Of a stretch of DNA of 21,313 nt, positions 6,895 through 14,586 are shown piece by piece. A program made the position numbers and the translations under genes. Origin of the DNA: CAZMGB01 sp964565775 (GTDB lineage Bacteria > Chloroflexota > Dehalococcoidia > DSTF01 > JALHUB01); NCBI GenBank assembly GCA_964565775.1, contig CAZMGB010000029.1, positions 1 through 21,313 of the forward strand, given 5' to 3'. Under the pieces are notes generated by a model that searched no databases, had not been told where the DNA came from, and saw nothing but the letters and a program-made list of their open reading frames with translations. The number at the start of each line of letters is the position of its first letter. The stretch's first letter is position 1.

Positions 6895-6923
6895 AGGGTA
6901 GCGTATACACAGAAAACTGTCAA
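6895..6923 (-). promoter_or_regulatory. Promoter and candidate operator of the toxin-antitoxin operon
   Basis: On the - strand TTGACA (6918-6923) is followed after 17 bases by TACCCT (6895-6900). The spacer holds two small palindromes, ACAGTTTTCTGT (6909-6920) and GTATAC (6903-6908), good candidates for binding by the ribbon-helix-helix antitoxin. The start of transcription would fall about 10 bases before the antitoxin ATG. Confidence 0.55.
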
Positions 6924-6933
6924 TACGGAAGCC

Positions 6934-8616
6934 CTACATCCGCTCGGGGGCGGAGACGCCCATGAGGCCGAGGGTGCGCGTGAGCACCAGCTTGCACGCC
7001 GCCACGAGCTTCAGCCGCGCCTTCGACAGCGCTTCGTCGTCCGACACGACGCGGCACTTCTCGTAGAAGTCGTGGAAGGCCGTCGCCAGGTCGAGGGCGT
7101 AGTGGGGCAGGTGGTGGGGCTCCAGGGCGCGCGCCATCGACTCCACCAGCTCCGGCAGGAGGAGCATCTTGCGGATGAGGGCGACCTCGGCCGGGTGGGC
7201 CAGGAGGGAGACGTCGCCGGCTCCGGCGAGCTCAGCCGAGCCGCCGTCGTGGTCGATGCCCTTCTCGCGGGCGAGGTTCAGGATGCCGGCGATGCGGGCG
7301 TGGGCGTACTGGACGTAGTAGACGGGGTTCTCAGACGTCTGGCGCTTGGCCAGCTCCAGGTCGAAGTCCATGGCGGCGTCGGCGGAGCGGGTGAGGAAGA
7401 AGAAGCGGCAGGCGTCGCGCCCCACCTCGTCGACGACCTCTCGCATGGTGATGATGTCGCCGCTCCTCTTCGAGAGGCGCAGGACCTCGGCGCCGCGACG
7501 CAGCGTGACGAGCTGATAGAGGAGGAGATGGAGCCGCTCCGCCGGCACCCCCAGGGCGGCCACGGCTGCCTTCATGCGCGAGACGTGGCCCTGATGGTCG
7601 GCGCCCCAGACGTCGATGACCTGGTCGAAGCCGCGCACAATGAACTTGTCATAATGATAGGGGATGTCGGAGGCGAAGTAGGTGGGCGCGCCGGTGCTGC
7701 GCACGAGGACGCTGTCTTTGTCCTCGCCCAGGGCGGTCGAGGCGAACCAGACTGCCCCCTCCTTCTCGGCGATGTAGCCCTTCTCACGCAGGAGGGCCAT
7801 CACCTGCTCGTACAGGCCACCGGGCTCGTAGAGCGAGCGTTCGCGGAACCAGGCGTCGAACTCAACGCCGAGGGCGGCGAGGTCTTCGCGAATCCAGCTG
7901 ACCACCTTCTCGACGCCGGCGTCGACCAGCTCGCGCGGCGGCGGTGCCTCCGCCCCGTCGAGGAACCGCTCGCCGTGCTCAGCGCGGATCTCCTCTGCGA
8001 TCTGCACCATGTAGTCGCCTGGGTAGCCGTCGGGGGGGATGGGCGCCTCGCGGCCGAAGAGCTGCAGGTAGCGGGCGTAGAGGGTGCGGCCGAAGACTTC
8101 GACCTGGGTGCCGTCGTTCACCAGGTACTCGGTCTGGACCTCATAGCCGGCGGCGCTCAGGACGGCGGCGAGAGTGGAGCCGATGGCGGCACCGCGGCCG
8201 TTGCCGACGTGCAGGGGGCCCGTCGGGTTGGCGCTGACGAACTCCACCTGCACCCGCTTACCCTGACCCAGCGGCACGTCGCCGAAGCGCTCGCCCTCGG
8301 CAAGGATCGCGTCCACCTGTCCGGCAAGCCAGCGATCGCTGAGGTAGAAGTTGATGAAGCCGGGCGGCGCCACGGCTACCTTGTCGATCGTCTGCGAAGG
8401 CTCGAGATGGCTGACGATGCTCTTGGCAAGGGAGAGGGCATCGACACGGGCGGCGCGTGCCAGCCGCAGCGGCAGGCTGGAGGCGTAGTCGCCGTGCTCG
8501 GGCCGCTGCGGGTGCTCGACGGCGACCTCCGGCAGGGCGACGGCGGGCAGGTCACCCTGCTCCCGCGCCCGGCGGGCAGCCTCAGCCACCAGTGCCGTCA
8601 AGTCGTCCTTGATCAT
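6934..8616 (-). CDS. argS: Arginyl-tRNA synthetase
   Basis: This is a 560-residue class I aminoacyl-tRNA synthetase. Landmarks in order are FVSANPTGPLHVGNGRG (126-142) with HVGN as the HIGH motif, EYLVNDGTQVE (163-173), WGADHQGHVSRM (337-348) and LSKRSGD (381-387) in place of KMSKS, as is usual in ArgRS. The C-terminal anticodon-binding helical domain has NPVYYVQYAHARI (430-442), then DFYEKCRVV, and ends MGVSAPERM. It attaches arginine to tRNA(Arg), using ATP. The start ATG 8616 follows CCAGGA and an extended -10 promoter. A short GGSAELAGAGDVS stretch (458-470) looks like a loop insertion, probably from the same dispersed repeat as in the phosphatase. The gene has its own promoter after recG. 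Confidence 0.97.
   Translation of the reverse strand: MIKDDLTALVAEAARRAREQGDLPAVALPEVAVEHPQRPEHGDYASSLPLRLARAARVDALSLAKSIVSHLEPSQTIDKVAVAPPGFINFYLSDRWLAGQVDAILAEGERFGDVPLGQGKRVQVEFVSANPTGPLHVGNGRGAAIGSTLAAVLSAAGYEVQTEYLVNDGTQVEVFGRTLYARYLQLFGREAPIPPDGYPGDYMVQIAEEIRAEHGERFLDGAEAPPPRELVDAGVEKVVSWIREDLAALGVEFDAWFRERSLYEPGGLYEQVMALLREKGYIAEKEGAVWFASTALGEDKDSVLVRSTGAPTYFASDIPYHYDKFIVRGFDQVIDVWGADHQGHVSRMKAAVAALGVPAERLHLLLYQLVTLRRGAEVLRLSKRSGDIITMREVVDEVGRDACRFFFLTRSADAAMDFDLELAKRQTSENPVYYVQYAHARIAGILNLAREKGIDHDGGSAELAGAGDVSLLAHPAEVALIRKMLLLPELVESMARALEPHHLPHYALDLATAFHDFYEKCRVVSDDEALSKARLKLVAACKLVLTRTLGLMGVSAPERM
7221..7245. repeat. Degenerate copy of the dispersed palindromic repeat inside argS
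   Basis: The + strand reads CTCCGGCGAGCTCAGCCGAG followed by CCGCC, matching the phosphatase copy across CGGCGAGCTCAG and CGA. It encodes GGSAELAG in the reverse frame, against GGSTELAE in the phosphatase. It is less palindromic and may be an older, diverged insertion, or chance. Confidence 0.4.
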
Positions 8617-8630
8617 GGGTTTCGTCCTGG

Positions 8631-8639
8631 ATTATATCA
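8631..8639 (-). promoter_or_regulatory. Extended -10 promoter of argS
   Basis: The - strand reads TGATATAAT, that is TG, one base, then a perfect TATAAT (8631-8636). No -35 match is visible at the usual distance, which fits an extended -10 promoter. Transcription would start about 8 bases before the argS ATG. A CCGCC/GGCGG inverted repeat lies just upstream. Confidence 0.6.
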
Positions 8640-8701
8640 CCGCCCACTCTTGGCGGCGCCTTCTGCCAACCGGCGGCCGTCGCGGGCTGGCCGGCGCGTC
8701 G

Positions 8702-11182
8702 CTAGTGCGCCTCCCCGATCACCCGCTCCCAGAGTCGCGACACCTCAGCGGCTAGCAGGGCGTGCTCGGGACGCTCCAGGTGGGGGTCTTCGCCCAGGAG
8801 GCGGGACGCTTCTTCGCGCGCCTCCTCGATGAGCTGGACGTCCGACAGCCGCGCCGCCTTGAGGTCGGGCAGGCCGCTCTGGCGGGTGCCGAAGAACTCG
8901 CCGGGGCCGCGCAGCCGCAGGTCCGCCTCCGCCAGAGCGAAGCCGTCCTGGGTCTCCTCCATGAGCCGCAGCCGCTCCTGCGCGTCCTGGCTCGGGCTAT
9001 CGGAGAGGAGGAGGCAGAAGCCCTGCTCCTCGCGCCGGCCGACGCGGCCGCGGAACTGGTGGAGCTGGGCCAGACCGAAGCGGTCCGCCCCCTCCACCAT
9101 CATCACCGTCGCATTGGGCACGTCGATGCCCACCTCTACCACGGCCGTCGAGACGAGGATGGCGAGGCGGCCATCGTGGAAGTCGCGCATGATGCGGTCC
9201 TTCTCGGCGCCGGGCATGCGACCGTGCAGCAGCCCCATGCGGGGCGCCAGGTCCGGCCAGACCTCCGTCGTCAGCCGCTCGAACTCCTGGACGGCGGCGC
9301 GGGCGGCCAGCGCCTCCGACTCCTCGATGAGGGGACAGATGACAAACGCCTGCCGGCCCTCGGCTACCTGCTCCCGCACGAAGCGATAGGCGTCGTCGCG
9401 CTCGTTGGGCATCGCCCACAGAGTCTTCACCGGCTTCCGGCCCGCCGGCATCTCGTCGATGACTGAGATGTCGAGGTCGCCGTAGACGGTGAGTGCGAGC
9501 GTGCGCGGGATGGGGGTGGCGGTCATCACCAGAAGGTGGGGGCTCCGCCCCTTCTCACGCAGCGCCGCCCGCTGCATCACGCCGAAGCGGTGCTGCTCGT
9601 CGACGACGGCAAGGCCGAGGCGGTGGAAGCCCACGGCCTGCTGGATGAGGGCGTGTGTCCCTACGACGATGTCGACGCTGCCCCCGGCCATGCCTTCGTA
9701 GATGCGCGCCTTCTCCGAGGCGGGAACGCTGCCGGTCAGCAGGGAGAGCTGGAGCGGCTTTTCGAGGTAGGACGCCCGCAGGATGCCGTCCGGTGGAGGC
9801 TCATCCCGGCCCGAAAGCAGGCGACAGAGGGTGCGGTGATGCTGCTCGGCCAGGATCTCGGTGGGCGCCATCATCACCCCCTGGCAGCCGCTGGCCACGG
9901 CGGCGAGGAGCGCGGCGGTGGCTACTACGGTCTTGCCGCTTCCCACGTCGCCCTGGAGGAGGCGGCTCATGGGGCGTGCCTGGCCCAGGTCGTGCAGGAT
10001 GTGCGCTAGGGCCCTGTCCTGGGCGGAGGTCAGCCGGAAGGGGAGAGAGCCAAGGAAGCCCTGGAGCGCCTCTTCGGGCAGGGCCAGCGGCTCGGCCTTG
10101 CCGCCTTCCTGCCACTGACGCCGCCGCCGCAGGACGCCGAGCTGGATGATCAGCAGCTCGTCGAAGGCGAGGCGCCGGCGCGCTTCCTCGAGCTCGTCCC
10201 AGCTATCGGGGTAGTGGATCTGGCGCACGGCGCGACGCAGAGGCAGGAGGTGCCTGGCCTTCAGGACAGGCTCCGGCAGCGGCTCAGCCAGCAGGTCAAC
10301 GTAGCCGTCCAGCGCCTCCTTGACCACGCGGCGGGCGGTGCGGGCGGCCAGGCCCGACGTAAGCGGGTAGACGGGAACAAGCCGGCCTGTGTGGGTGAGG
10401 TCGTCCGACTCCAGCAACTCCCACTCGGGCGACTCAAAGGTCTTCTGGTCCTTGTAGAGGTTGACACGGCCCGAGAGGACGAGCTGGGCGTTGGTGCGGA
10501 GCTGGCGGGCGAGATAGGGCTGGTTGAACCACACCACCCGCATCATCCCCGTGTCGTCGGCGACGAGCGCCTCGGTGCCCTTGAGTCGCCTTCCGATGGT
10601 CGTCGCCTCGGCGCTCCAGACCGTGACGATGACGGTCTGCTCCTGGCCGACCTCCAGCTCACGGATCTTGCGGACGCGGCCGAAGTCATTGTGGCGGTGA
10701 GGGAAGAGATAGAGGAGGTCGCGAACGGTGTGCACATCCATCCGCGCGAACTTGGCGGCCGTGGCCTGCTTGACGCCTTTGAGGACGGTGATGGCCGCAT
10801 CGAGGCCGGTGGCAGGCCGTCGCACCGGCTCTCTCGCTTTGCCGGCGGCCGCTGCCTTCGCGGGCGGCGCTGGCTTCGCGGGCGGACGGCGGACGGCGGC
10901 TGTGCTCGCCGATGAGGGGGCCTGGGGCGGCGGCGCGGCCCGAAGCGCGGCGAGCGCTTGGTCGAGCCAGCGCTCCCGCCGGCCGCGGTCGAGGGAGGCG
11001 TAGCCCCGGCTGGGCAGGCTCAGTATCGTGCCGGCGATAGGGCTGGCGGTCGAGACGTGCTTCTTCTCCAGCAGCCGCTTCAGATAGCGGTCGAGACCGC
11101 CGAGGACGGCCGTGTCCCTGTGACCCTTCTCGCGCTCAAGCTCCAGGATCTTGCGTAGCTTGTCCTCGATGGGATCACCCAG
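8702..11182 (-). CDS. recG: ATP-dependent DNA helicase RecG with long N-terminal extension; start codon uncertain
   Basis: RecG remodels stalled replication forks and Holliday junctions. Numbering from CTG 11182 gives 826 residues. There is an N-terminal extension (DPIEDKLRKILELEREKGH, then TAVLGGLDRYLKRLLEKK) and an Ala/Pro linker, then the wedge/OB domain (FGRVRKIRELEVG, VVWFNQPYL). Next come Walker A QGDVGSGKT (410-418), DEQHRFG (528-534), MTATPIPRTLALT, VVEVGIDVPNATVMMVEGAD, QFRGRVGR and LRLRGPGEFFGTRQSG. The first ATG, GTG or TTG in frame is GTG 10825, giving only 707 residues and losing the conserved-looking extension. The frame is open to a TAG at 11204-11206. CTG 11182, preceded by GGAGGGAGAACG, or ATC 11170 are candidate unusual starts. 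The gene overlaps the end of degV by a few bases. Confidence 0.93.
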   Translation of the reverse strand: MGDPIEDKLRKILELEREKGHRDTAVLGGLDRYLKRLLEKKHVSTASPIAGTILSLPSRGYASLDRGRRERWLDQALAALRAAPPPQAPSSASTAAVRRPPAKPAPPAKAAAAGKAREPVRRPATGLDAAITVLKGVKQATAAKFARMDVHTVRDLLYLFPHRHNDFGRVRKIRELEVGQEQTVIVTVWSAEATTIGRRLKGTEALVADDTGMMRVVWFNQPYLARQLRTNAQLVLSGRVNLYKDQKTFESPEWELLESDDLTHTGRLVPVYPLTSGLAARTARRVVKEALDGYVDLLAEPLPEPVLKARHLLPLRRAVRQIHYPDSWDELEEARRRLAFDELLIIQLGVLRRRRQWQEGGKAEPLALPEEALQGFLGSLPFRLTSAQDRALAHILHDLGQARPMSRLLQGDVGSGKTVVATAALLAAVASGCQGVMMAPTEILAEQHHRTLCRLLSGRDEPPPDGILRASYLEKPLQLSLLTGSVPASEKARIYEGMAGGSVDIVVGTHALIQQAVGFHRLGLAVVDEQHRFGVMQRAALREKGRSPHLLVMTATPIPRTLALTVYGDLDISVIDEMPAGRKPVKTLWAMPNERDDAYRFVREQVAEGRQAFVICPLIEESEALAARAAVQEFERLTTEVWPDLAPRMGLLHGRMPGAEKDRIMRDFHDGRLAILVSTAVVEVGIDVPNATVMMVEGADRFGLAQLHQFRGRVGRREEQGFCLLLSDSPSQDAQERLRLMEETQDGFALAEADLRLRGPGEFFGTRQSGLPDLKAARLSDVQLIEEAREEASRLLGEDPHLERPEHALLAAEVSRLWERVIGEAH

Positions 11183-12026
11183 CTTTTCGTTCTCCCTCCA
11201 CCACTATGATGCCGAGGATGCCCGGGCCGCCGTGTACGCCGATGACGGGCCCGATGTGGCCGGTGTGGACGGGAACGCCGGGCAGCCTCTCTGTAGCCCG
11301 TCGGGCAAGCGCCTCGGCATCCTCGGGCGTCGTGCCGTGCATGATTGCGGCCTCGCCGATATTCTCGTAGGCCATCGCCAGCTCCAGCATCTTGTCGATC
11401 GCTTTGCGCCGCGTGCGCACGCGGGCGGCCGGGTGCACCTCCCCGTCGTGGATGCGGAGGATCGGCTTGAGGCTTAGCACTCCACCGAGGAAGGCCGTGG
11501 CGCGGCCGATGCGGCCGCCCCGGCGCAGGTATTCCAGCGTCTCCAGCAGGGCGAAGACGTGGACGCGAGGGACCATGCCTCTCGCCAGGCTCGCCACCTC
11601 GTCCAGGCTGGCCCCGGCGTTCGCCGCCCGGGCGGCTGCCACGGCGATCACGCCCACGCCCATCGACGCGGACAGGGAGTCCACCAGCTCGATGCGGGGC
11701 CCCTTGGCGATCGTCTCTCGTGCGCTGCGCGCCGCCTCGTAGGTGCCCGAAGCCCTGGAGGAGATGTGAATGGAGACGATCTCCTTCGTCTCGCGGGCCA
11801 GCTTGCCGTAGGTCTCCTGGAAAGCCCCGACGGAGGGCTGGGAGGTGGTCGGGAGGACCCTGCTCTGCGTGAGGCGCTCGAAGAACTGCTCGCTCGTCAG
11901 GTCGACTCCGTCGCGGTAGGCCTTCTCGCCGAAGAGGACCAGGAGCGGGACGACGCTGATGCCGAGCTCCTCGGCCACGTGGCGTGGCAGGTCCGCCGTG
12001 CTATCGGTCACCACGCGCACGGGCAT
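11175..12026 (-). CDS. DegV-family fatty-acid-binding protein (FakB-like)
   Basis: The 283-residue protein starts PVRVVTDSTADLP and shows the DegV pattern throughout: LPTTSQPS (58-65), SIHISSRASGTYEAA (85-99), LLETLEYLRRGGRIGRA (160-176), GGVLSLKPIL (181-190) and GHIGPVIGVHGGPGILG near the end. Known members (FakB) hold a free fatty acid and present it to the kinase FakA, which phosphorylates it for entry to phospholipid synthesis. The fakA homologue lies 12 bases upstream in the same operon, which supports that role. The TGA stop is inside the 5' end of the extended recG frame, suggesting translational coupling. Which fatty acid it prefers cannot be told. Confidence 0.92.
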   Translation of the reverse strand: MPVRVVTDSTADLPRHVAEELGISVVPLLVLFGEKAYRDGVDLTSEQFFERLTQSRVLPTTSQPSVGAFQETYGKLARETKEIVSIHISSRASGTYEAARSARETIAKGPRIELVDSLSASMGVGVIAVAAARAANAGASLDEVASLARGMVPRVHVFALLETLEYLRRGGRIGRATAFLGGVLSLKPILRIHDGEVHPAARVRTRRKAIDKMLELAMAYENIGEAAIMHGTTPEDAEALARRATERLPGVPVHTGHIGPVIGVHGGPGILGIIVVEGERKAG

Positions 12027-12038
12027 GGGCTTGCCACC

Positions 12039-13664
12039 TCACTCCACGGACACGATGTAAGGATAGTGGGGCTGGCCGCCGGAGACGAGCTCCACCTCCA
12101 GCGAGGGGTAATCTTTCGCGAGGTCGGCGGCGAGGGTCTGGGCCTCCTCGCGGGCGACATCCTGGCCGTAGTAGAGAGTTATGAGTCCGCTCTCCTCGGA
12201 GAGCATCCGGGCCACCGAGGCGCGTACGGCAGCGCGCAACGAATCCGTCGCGATGGAGAGCTCGCCGTCGATGATGGCGATGGCCTGACCCTTGCGGATG
12301 CGGATGTCGTTGATGAGGGCCGGTCGTATGGCGCGCGTGATCTCCGCCGAGCGGACGCTCGCCCGCGTCTCCTCCATCGCGGCGGCGTTCTCTTCGATGC
12401 TCGCCTCCGGGTTCAAGGCCAGGAGCGCGGCGACGGCCTGGGGTATGGAGATCGTCGGCACGACGAGAACGTTCTTCTCGGAGTGCGTCGCCGCCTGTCG
12501 GGCCGCCGCCACGATGTTCTTGTTGTTCGGCAGCACGATGACCTGCTCCGACGGGCAGATCGTAATGCCTACCAGGATCTCCTCCGTGCTGGGGTTCATG
12601 GTCTGACCGCCCGGGACTACGACGCTCGCCCCGACGCTTCGCAGCGCTTCCTCCAAGCCCGCTCCCGATGCCACGACGACGGTGCCGATAGCTGTCGGCT
12701 CCGCCGCCCTCTCCAGTCTCGGCCTCGTCACGAAGTCGTCAGCCTGGCTCTGGATGTTGTCCACCTTCACTTTGATGAGGCCGCCGAGGGACGTCCCGTA
12801 GCTCAGGGCCGCCCCCGGGTCCAGGGTGTGGACGTGCACTCTCAGCAGCGTCTCGTCGCCGACCACCAGGACCGAGTCGCCCAGGGTCAGCATGTGCTCG
12901 AGGATGGCTTCGCTCTTCAGGTTGGGGCCGCTGATGAGGAACTCGGTGCAGTAGCCGTAGGTGGACTCGCCCCTGTCGTGGACGGAGGCCGTCGCCTCGA
13001 GCCAGCTCGATTCAGGGTCCTTGGCGGCGATGGTGAGGGTGGGCGTCGTATCGCCGCGCAGGTAGCGTAACGCTCCTTCGAGCATGACGTAGAGGCCCTG
13101 GCCGCCGGCGTCGACCACGCCCGCCTCGCGCAGCACCGGCAGCAGGCTTGGCGTCTTGGCCACGGCGTCGCGGGCGGCGTCGACGGCTGAGGCGAGGACG
13201 GTCCCGAGGCTGCGTGCGCCCGACATGCCGGCCGCCGCCACCTCGCGCATTACGGTGAGGATCGTGCCCTCCACCGGCTGGCTCACGGCCTTGTAGGCGG
13301 TCTTGGACGCCTCCTGGAGCGCCCTCACGAAGTCGTGGCCGTTGAATCGTTTCTTCCCCGCCAGGCCGTCGGCCATGCCGCGGAAGATCTGGGAGAGGAT
13401 GACGCCGGAGTTGCCGCGCGCCCCCATGAGGGCGCCCCGAGCCATCGCCTTCGCCACCACGTCGGCGGCGTCGCTCTCGCTCTGGTAGGCCTCCTCCAGG
13501 GTGGCGCGCATCGTCAGGTACATGTTCGTGCCGGTGTCGCCATCGGGGACGGGGAAGACGTTGATCGAGTTGATGGCGTCGGCGTTGCGCTCCAGCCAGG
13601 AGGTGGCCGCCGCGAACATCTCGCGCAGCTCTTCGCCGGAGTGGGACTCGACTTCGGTCGTCAT
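12039..13664 (-). CDS. fakA: Fatty-acid kinase FakA / DAK2-domain protein (YloV family)
   Basis: This is a 541-residue protein of the usual FakA length. The N-terminal DAK2 kinase domain has NVFPVPDGDTGTNMYLT (35-51), with D41, D43 and N47 for Mg/ATP, and GARGNSGVILSQ (81-92), then VVDAGGQGLYVMLEG (183-197). The middle domain has YGYCTEF with C239 and VHVHTLDPG with H277 and H279, resembling the Cys/His-X-His zinc site described for FakA. The C-terminal part, ending GGQPHYPYIVSVE, matches the YloV end. It is expected to phosphorylate fatty acids carried by the FakB-like protein encoded next to it. It is transcribed divergently from rpmB, from an extended -10 promoter at 13714-13722. The start is ATG 13664, with only a weak ribosome site. 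Confidence 0.93.
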   Translation of the reverse strand: MTTEVESHSGEELREMFAAATSWLERNADAINSINVFPVPDGDTGTNMYLTMRATLEEAYQSESDAADVVAKAMARGALMGARGNSGVILSQIFRGMADGLAGKKRFNGHDFVRALQEASKTAYKAVSQPVEGTILTVMREVAAAGMSGARSLGTVLASAVDAARDAVAKTPSLLPVLREAGVVDAGGQGLYVMLEGALRYLRGDTTPTLTIAAKDPESSWLEATASVHDRGESTYGYCTEFLISGPNLKSEAILEHMLTLGDSVLVVGDETLLRVHVHTLDPGAALSYGTSLGGLIKVKVDNIQSQADDFVTRPRLERAAEPTAIGTVVVASGAGLEEALRSVGASVVVPGGQTMNPSTEEILVGITICPSEQVIVLPNNKNIVAAARQAATHSEKNVLVVPTISIPQAVAALLALNPEASIEENAAAMEETRASVRSAEITRAIRPALINDIRIRKGQAIAIIDGELSIATDSLRAAVRASVARMLSEESGLITLYYGQDVAREEAQTLAADLAKDYPSLEVELVSGGQPHYPYIVSVE

Positions 13665-13675
13665 CTCAGCTTCGA

Positions 13676-13704
13676 TTGTGCCTAAGGTGGCACCGTGCTA
13701 TGAT
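13676..13704 (+). promoter_or_regulatory. rpmB promoter with extended -10
   Basis: TTGTGC (13676-13681), a 17-base spacer and TATGAT (13699-13704), preceded by TG at 13696-13697, form an extended -10 promoter on the + strand. A GAGGAG ribosome site follows at about 13744-13749, before the rpmB GTG. Confidence 0.55.
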
Positions 13705-13713
13705 TCCAGCCGA

Positions 13714-13722
13714 ATTCTAGCA
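13714..13722 (-). promoter_or_regulatory. Divergent extended -10 promoter for fakA-degV-recG
   Basis: The - strand reads TGCTAGAAT: TG, one base, then TAGAAT (five of six consensus bases). No good -35 is visible. It faces away from the rpmB promoter within the same 93-base gap, leaving a leader of about 45 bases before the fakA ATG. Confidence 0.5.
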
Positions 13723-13757
13723 GCAACGTTCGCGGCACGTAAAGAGGAGTAATCACG

Positions 13758-13970
13758 GTGGCGGCGAAGTGTGAGGTCTGCGGCAAGGGCACGGCGTTCG
13801 GGCGGAACATCCGCCACCGCCACGCGGGGCGATGGGAGCGGAAGGCGCCGAAGACTAACCGCACGTTCGCGGCCAACGTCCACAAGCGTACCGTCTACTG
13901 GAACGGCGAGCCCGTCCGGATCAGCATCTGCACGCGCTGCCTCCGCACGCAGCTCAAGACGACCAGATAG
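13758..13970 (+). CDS. rpmB: 50S ribosomal protein L28
   Basis: This is a 70-residue protein starting with GTG 13758, eight bases after GAGGAG. The sequence AAKCEVCGKGTAFGRNIRH, then WERKAPKTNRTF and VYWNGEPVRISICTRCLRT, is typical L28. C5/C8 and C58/C61 make the zinc-ribbon (C+) form. L28 is a small protein of the large ribosomal subunit. It is divergent from fakA, an arrangement also seen in Firmicutes, where rpmB faces yloU and fakA. Confidence 0.97.
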   Translation: MAAKCEVCGKGTAFGRNIRHRHAGRWERKAPKTNRTFAANVHKRTVYWNGEPVRISICTRCLRTQLKTTR

Positions 13971-13972
13971 GG

Positions 13973-13991
13973 CATCTGCCTGGAGCAGATG
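13973..13991 (+). terminator. Hairpin after rpmB (no clear T run)
   Basis: CATCTGC (13973-13979) and GCAGATG (13985-13991) form a perfect 7-bp stem with a 5-base loop, two bases after the rpmB stop. No T run follows, so it may be a weak or factor-assisted terminator, or an mRNA-stabilising hairpin. The rest of the gap to the DUF4411 gene holds nothing I can identify. Confidence 0.4.
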
Positions 13992-14070
13992 TGGAAGGCG
14001 CCTCCGGCCTTCGCTCGCAGGCTTTCCTATTGGCGATTTTCCGGCGGGGCAAGCAGAGCTTCGCCCAAGA

Positions 14071-14586
14071 CTACCTCCCAGAATGAGGCACCCAAGTCGC
14101 GGAGAAGTTGCACTCGCGGAGGAACTGCAGTAGGTCCGACGTGTTCACGCCGAATTCTCTGGCCACATCGGGGATCTTGGCCTTCTTGCCGGCTGGGGCC
14201 GATACCTCAAGCGTTACTACTTTGCCACCATCAACCTTGGCATGCGCGATCAACCATGGATCAGCACCATCAAGGAACTCATCGGCCCAACGCCTCTCAT
14301 AGCTATTCGTGACGTACTCTGATATCTCACTCAAGACAGCCTGAACCGGAGCGCCTGAGTCAACAAAGAAGCCCTTCTCGTTCTGCTCTCTTGCCCATTT
14401 GCTAAGTTCGTCCTCCAACTCCTGTAGCTCCTCATACACCAGACGACAACTGCCAATAGTGCCATCCTCGGCCTTTCGCTCTAGAAAAGCCCAGAACCCT
14501 GGTACGATGTCGAAGCCGTAGTAGCCTCTCTTGGCCTCGATCAGGCAGCAGGAGTCTAGCCAGAAGTCAGGCATTGGCCTAGGCAC
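14071..14586 (-). CDS. DUF4411-family PIN-like protein, candidate toxin
   Basis: This is a 171-residue protein. The N-terminal MPDFWLDSCCLIEAKRGYYG with D11 and the phrase FDIVPGFWAFLE match DUF4411 (PF14367), a PIN-nuclease-like family. Further acidic residues in PIN-like places are E52/E53 (VYEEL) and D106/D109 in LDGADPWLIAHAK. PIN toxins cleave RNA with Mg ions; activity here is inferred from the fold. The gene overlaps the upstream XRE/peptidase gene by 8 bases if ATG 14586 is used; ATG 14574 (MPDFWLD) would leave a gap of 4 bases. Base composition is lower in G+C than the flanking rpmB and rpe. The final residues NFSATWVPHSGR are not recognisable. Confidence 0.82.
   Translation of the reverse strand: MPRPMPDFWLDSCCLIEAKRGYYGFDIVPGFWAFLERKAEDGTIGSCRLVYEELQELEDELSKWAREQNEKGFFVDSGAPVQAVLSEISEYVTNSYERRWADEFLDGADPWLIAHAKVDGGKVVTLEVSAPAGKKAKIPDVAREFGVNTSDLLQFLRECNFSATWVPHSGR

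Noticed and set aside
7072..8832. Long open frame on the + strand (586 codons) opposite argS
   Set aside because: It mirrors argS codon structure in GC-rich DNA, has repetitive Gly/Val/Asp/Glu composition and no recognisable domain; argS is certain.
11559..13070. Long open frame on the + strand (503 codons) opposite fakA and degV
   Set aside because: It is a shadow of high-GC third positions; it spans the antisense of two well-identified genes.
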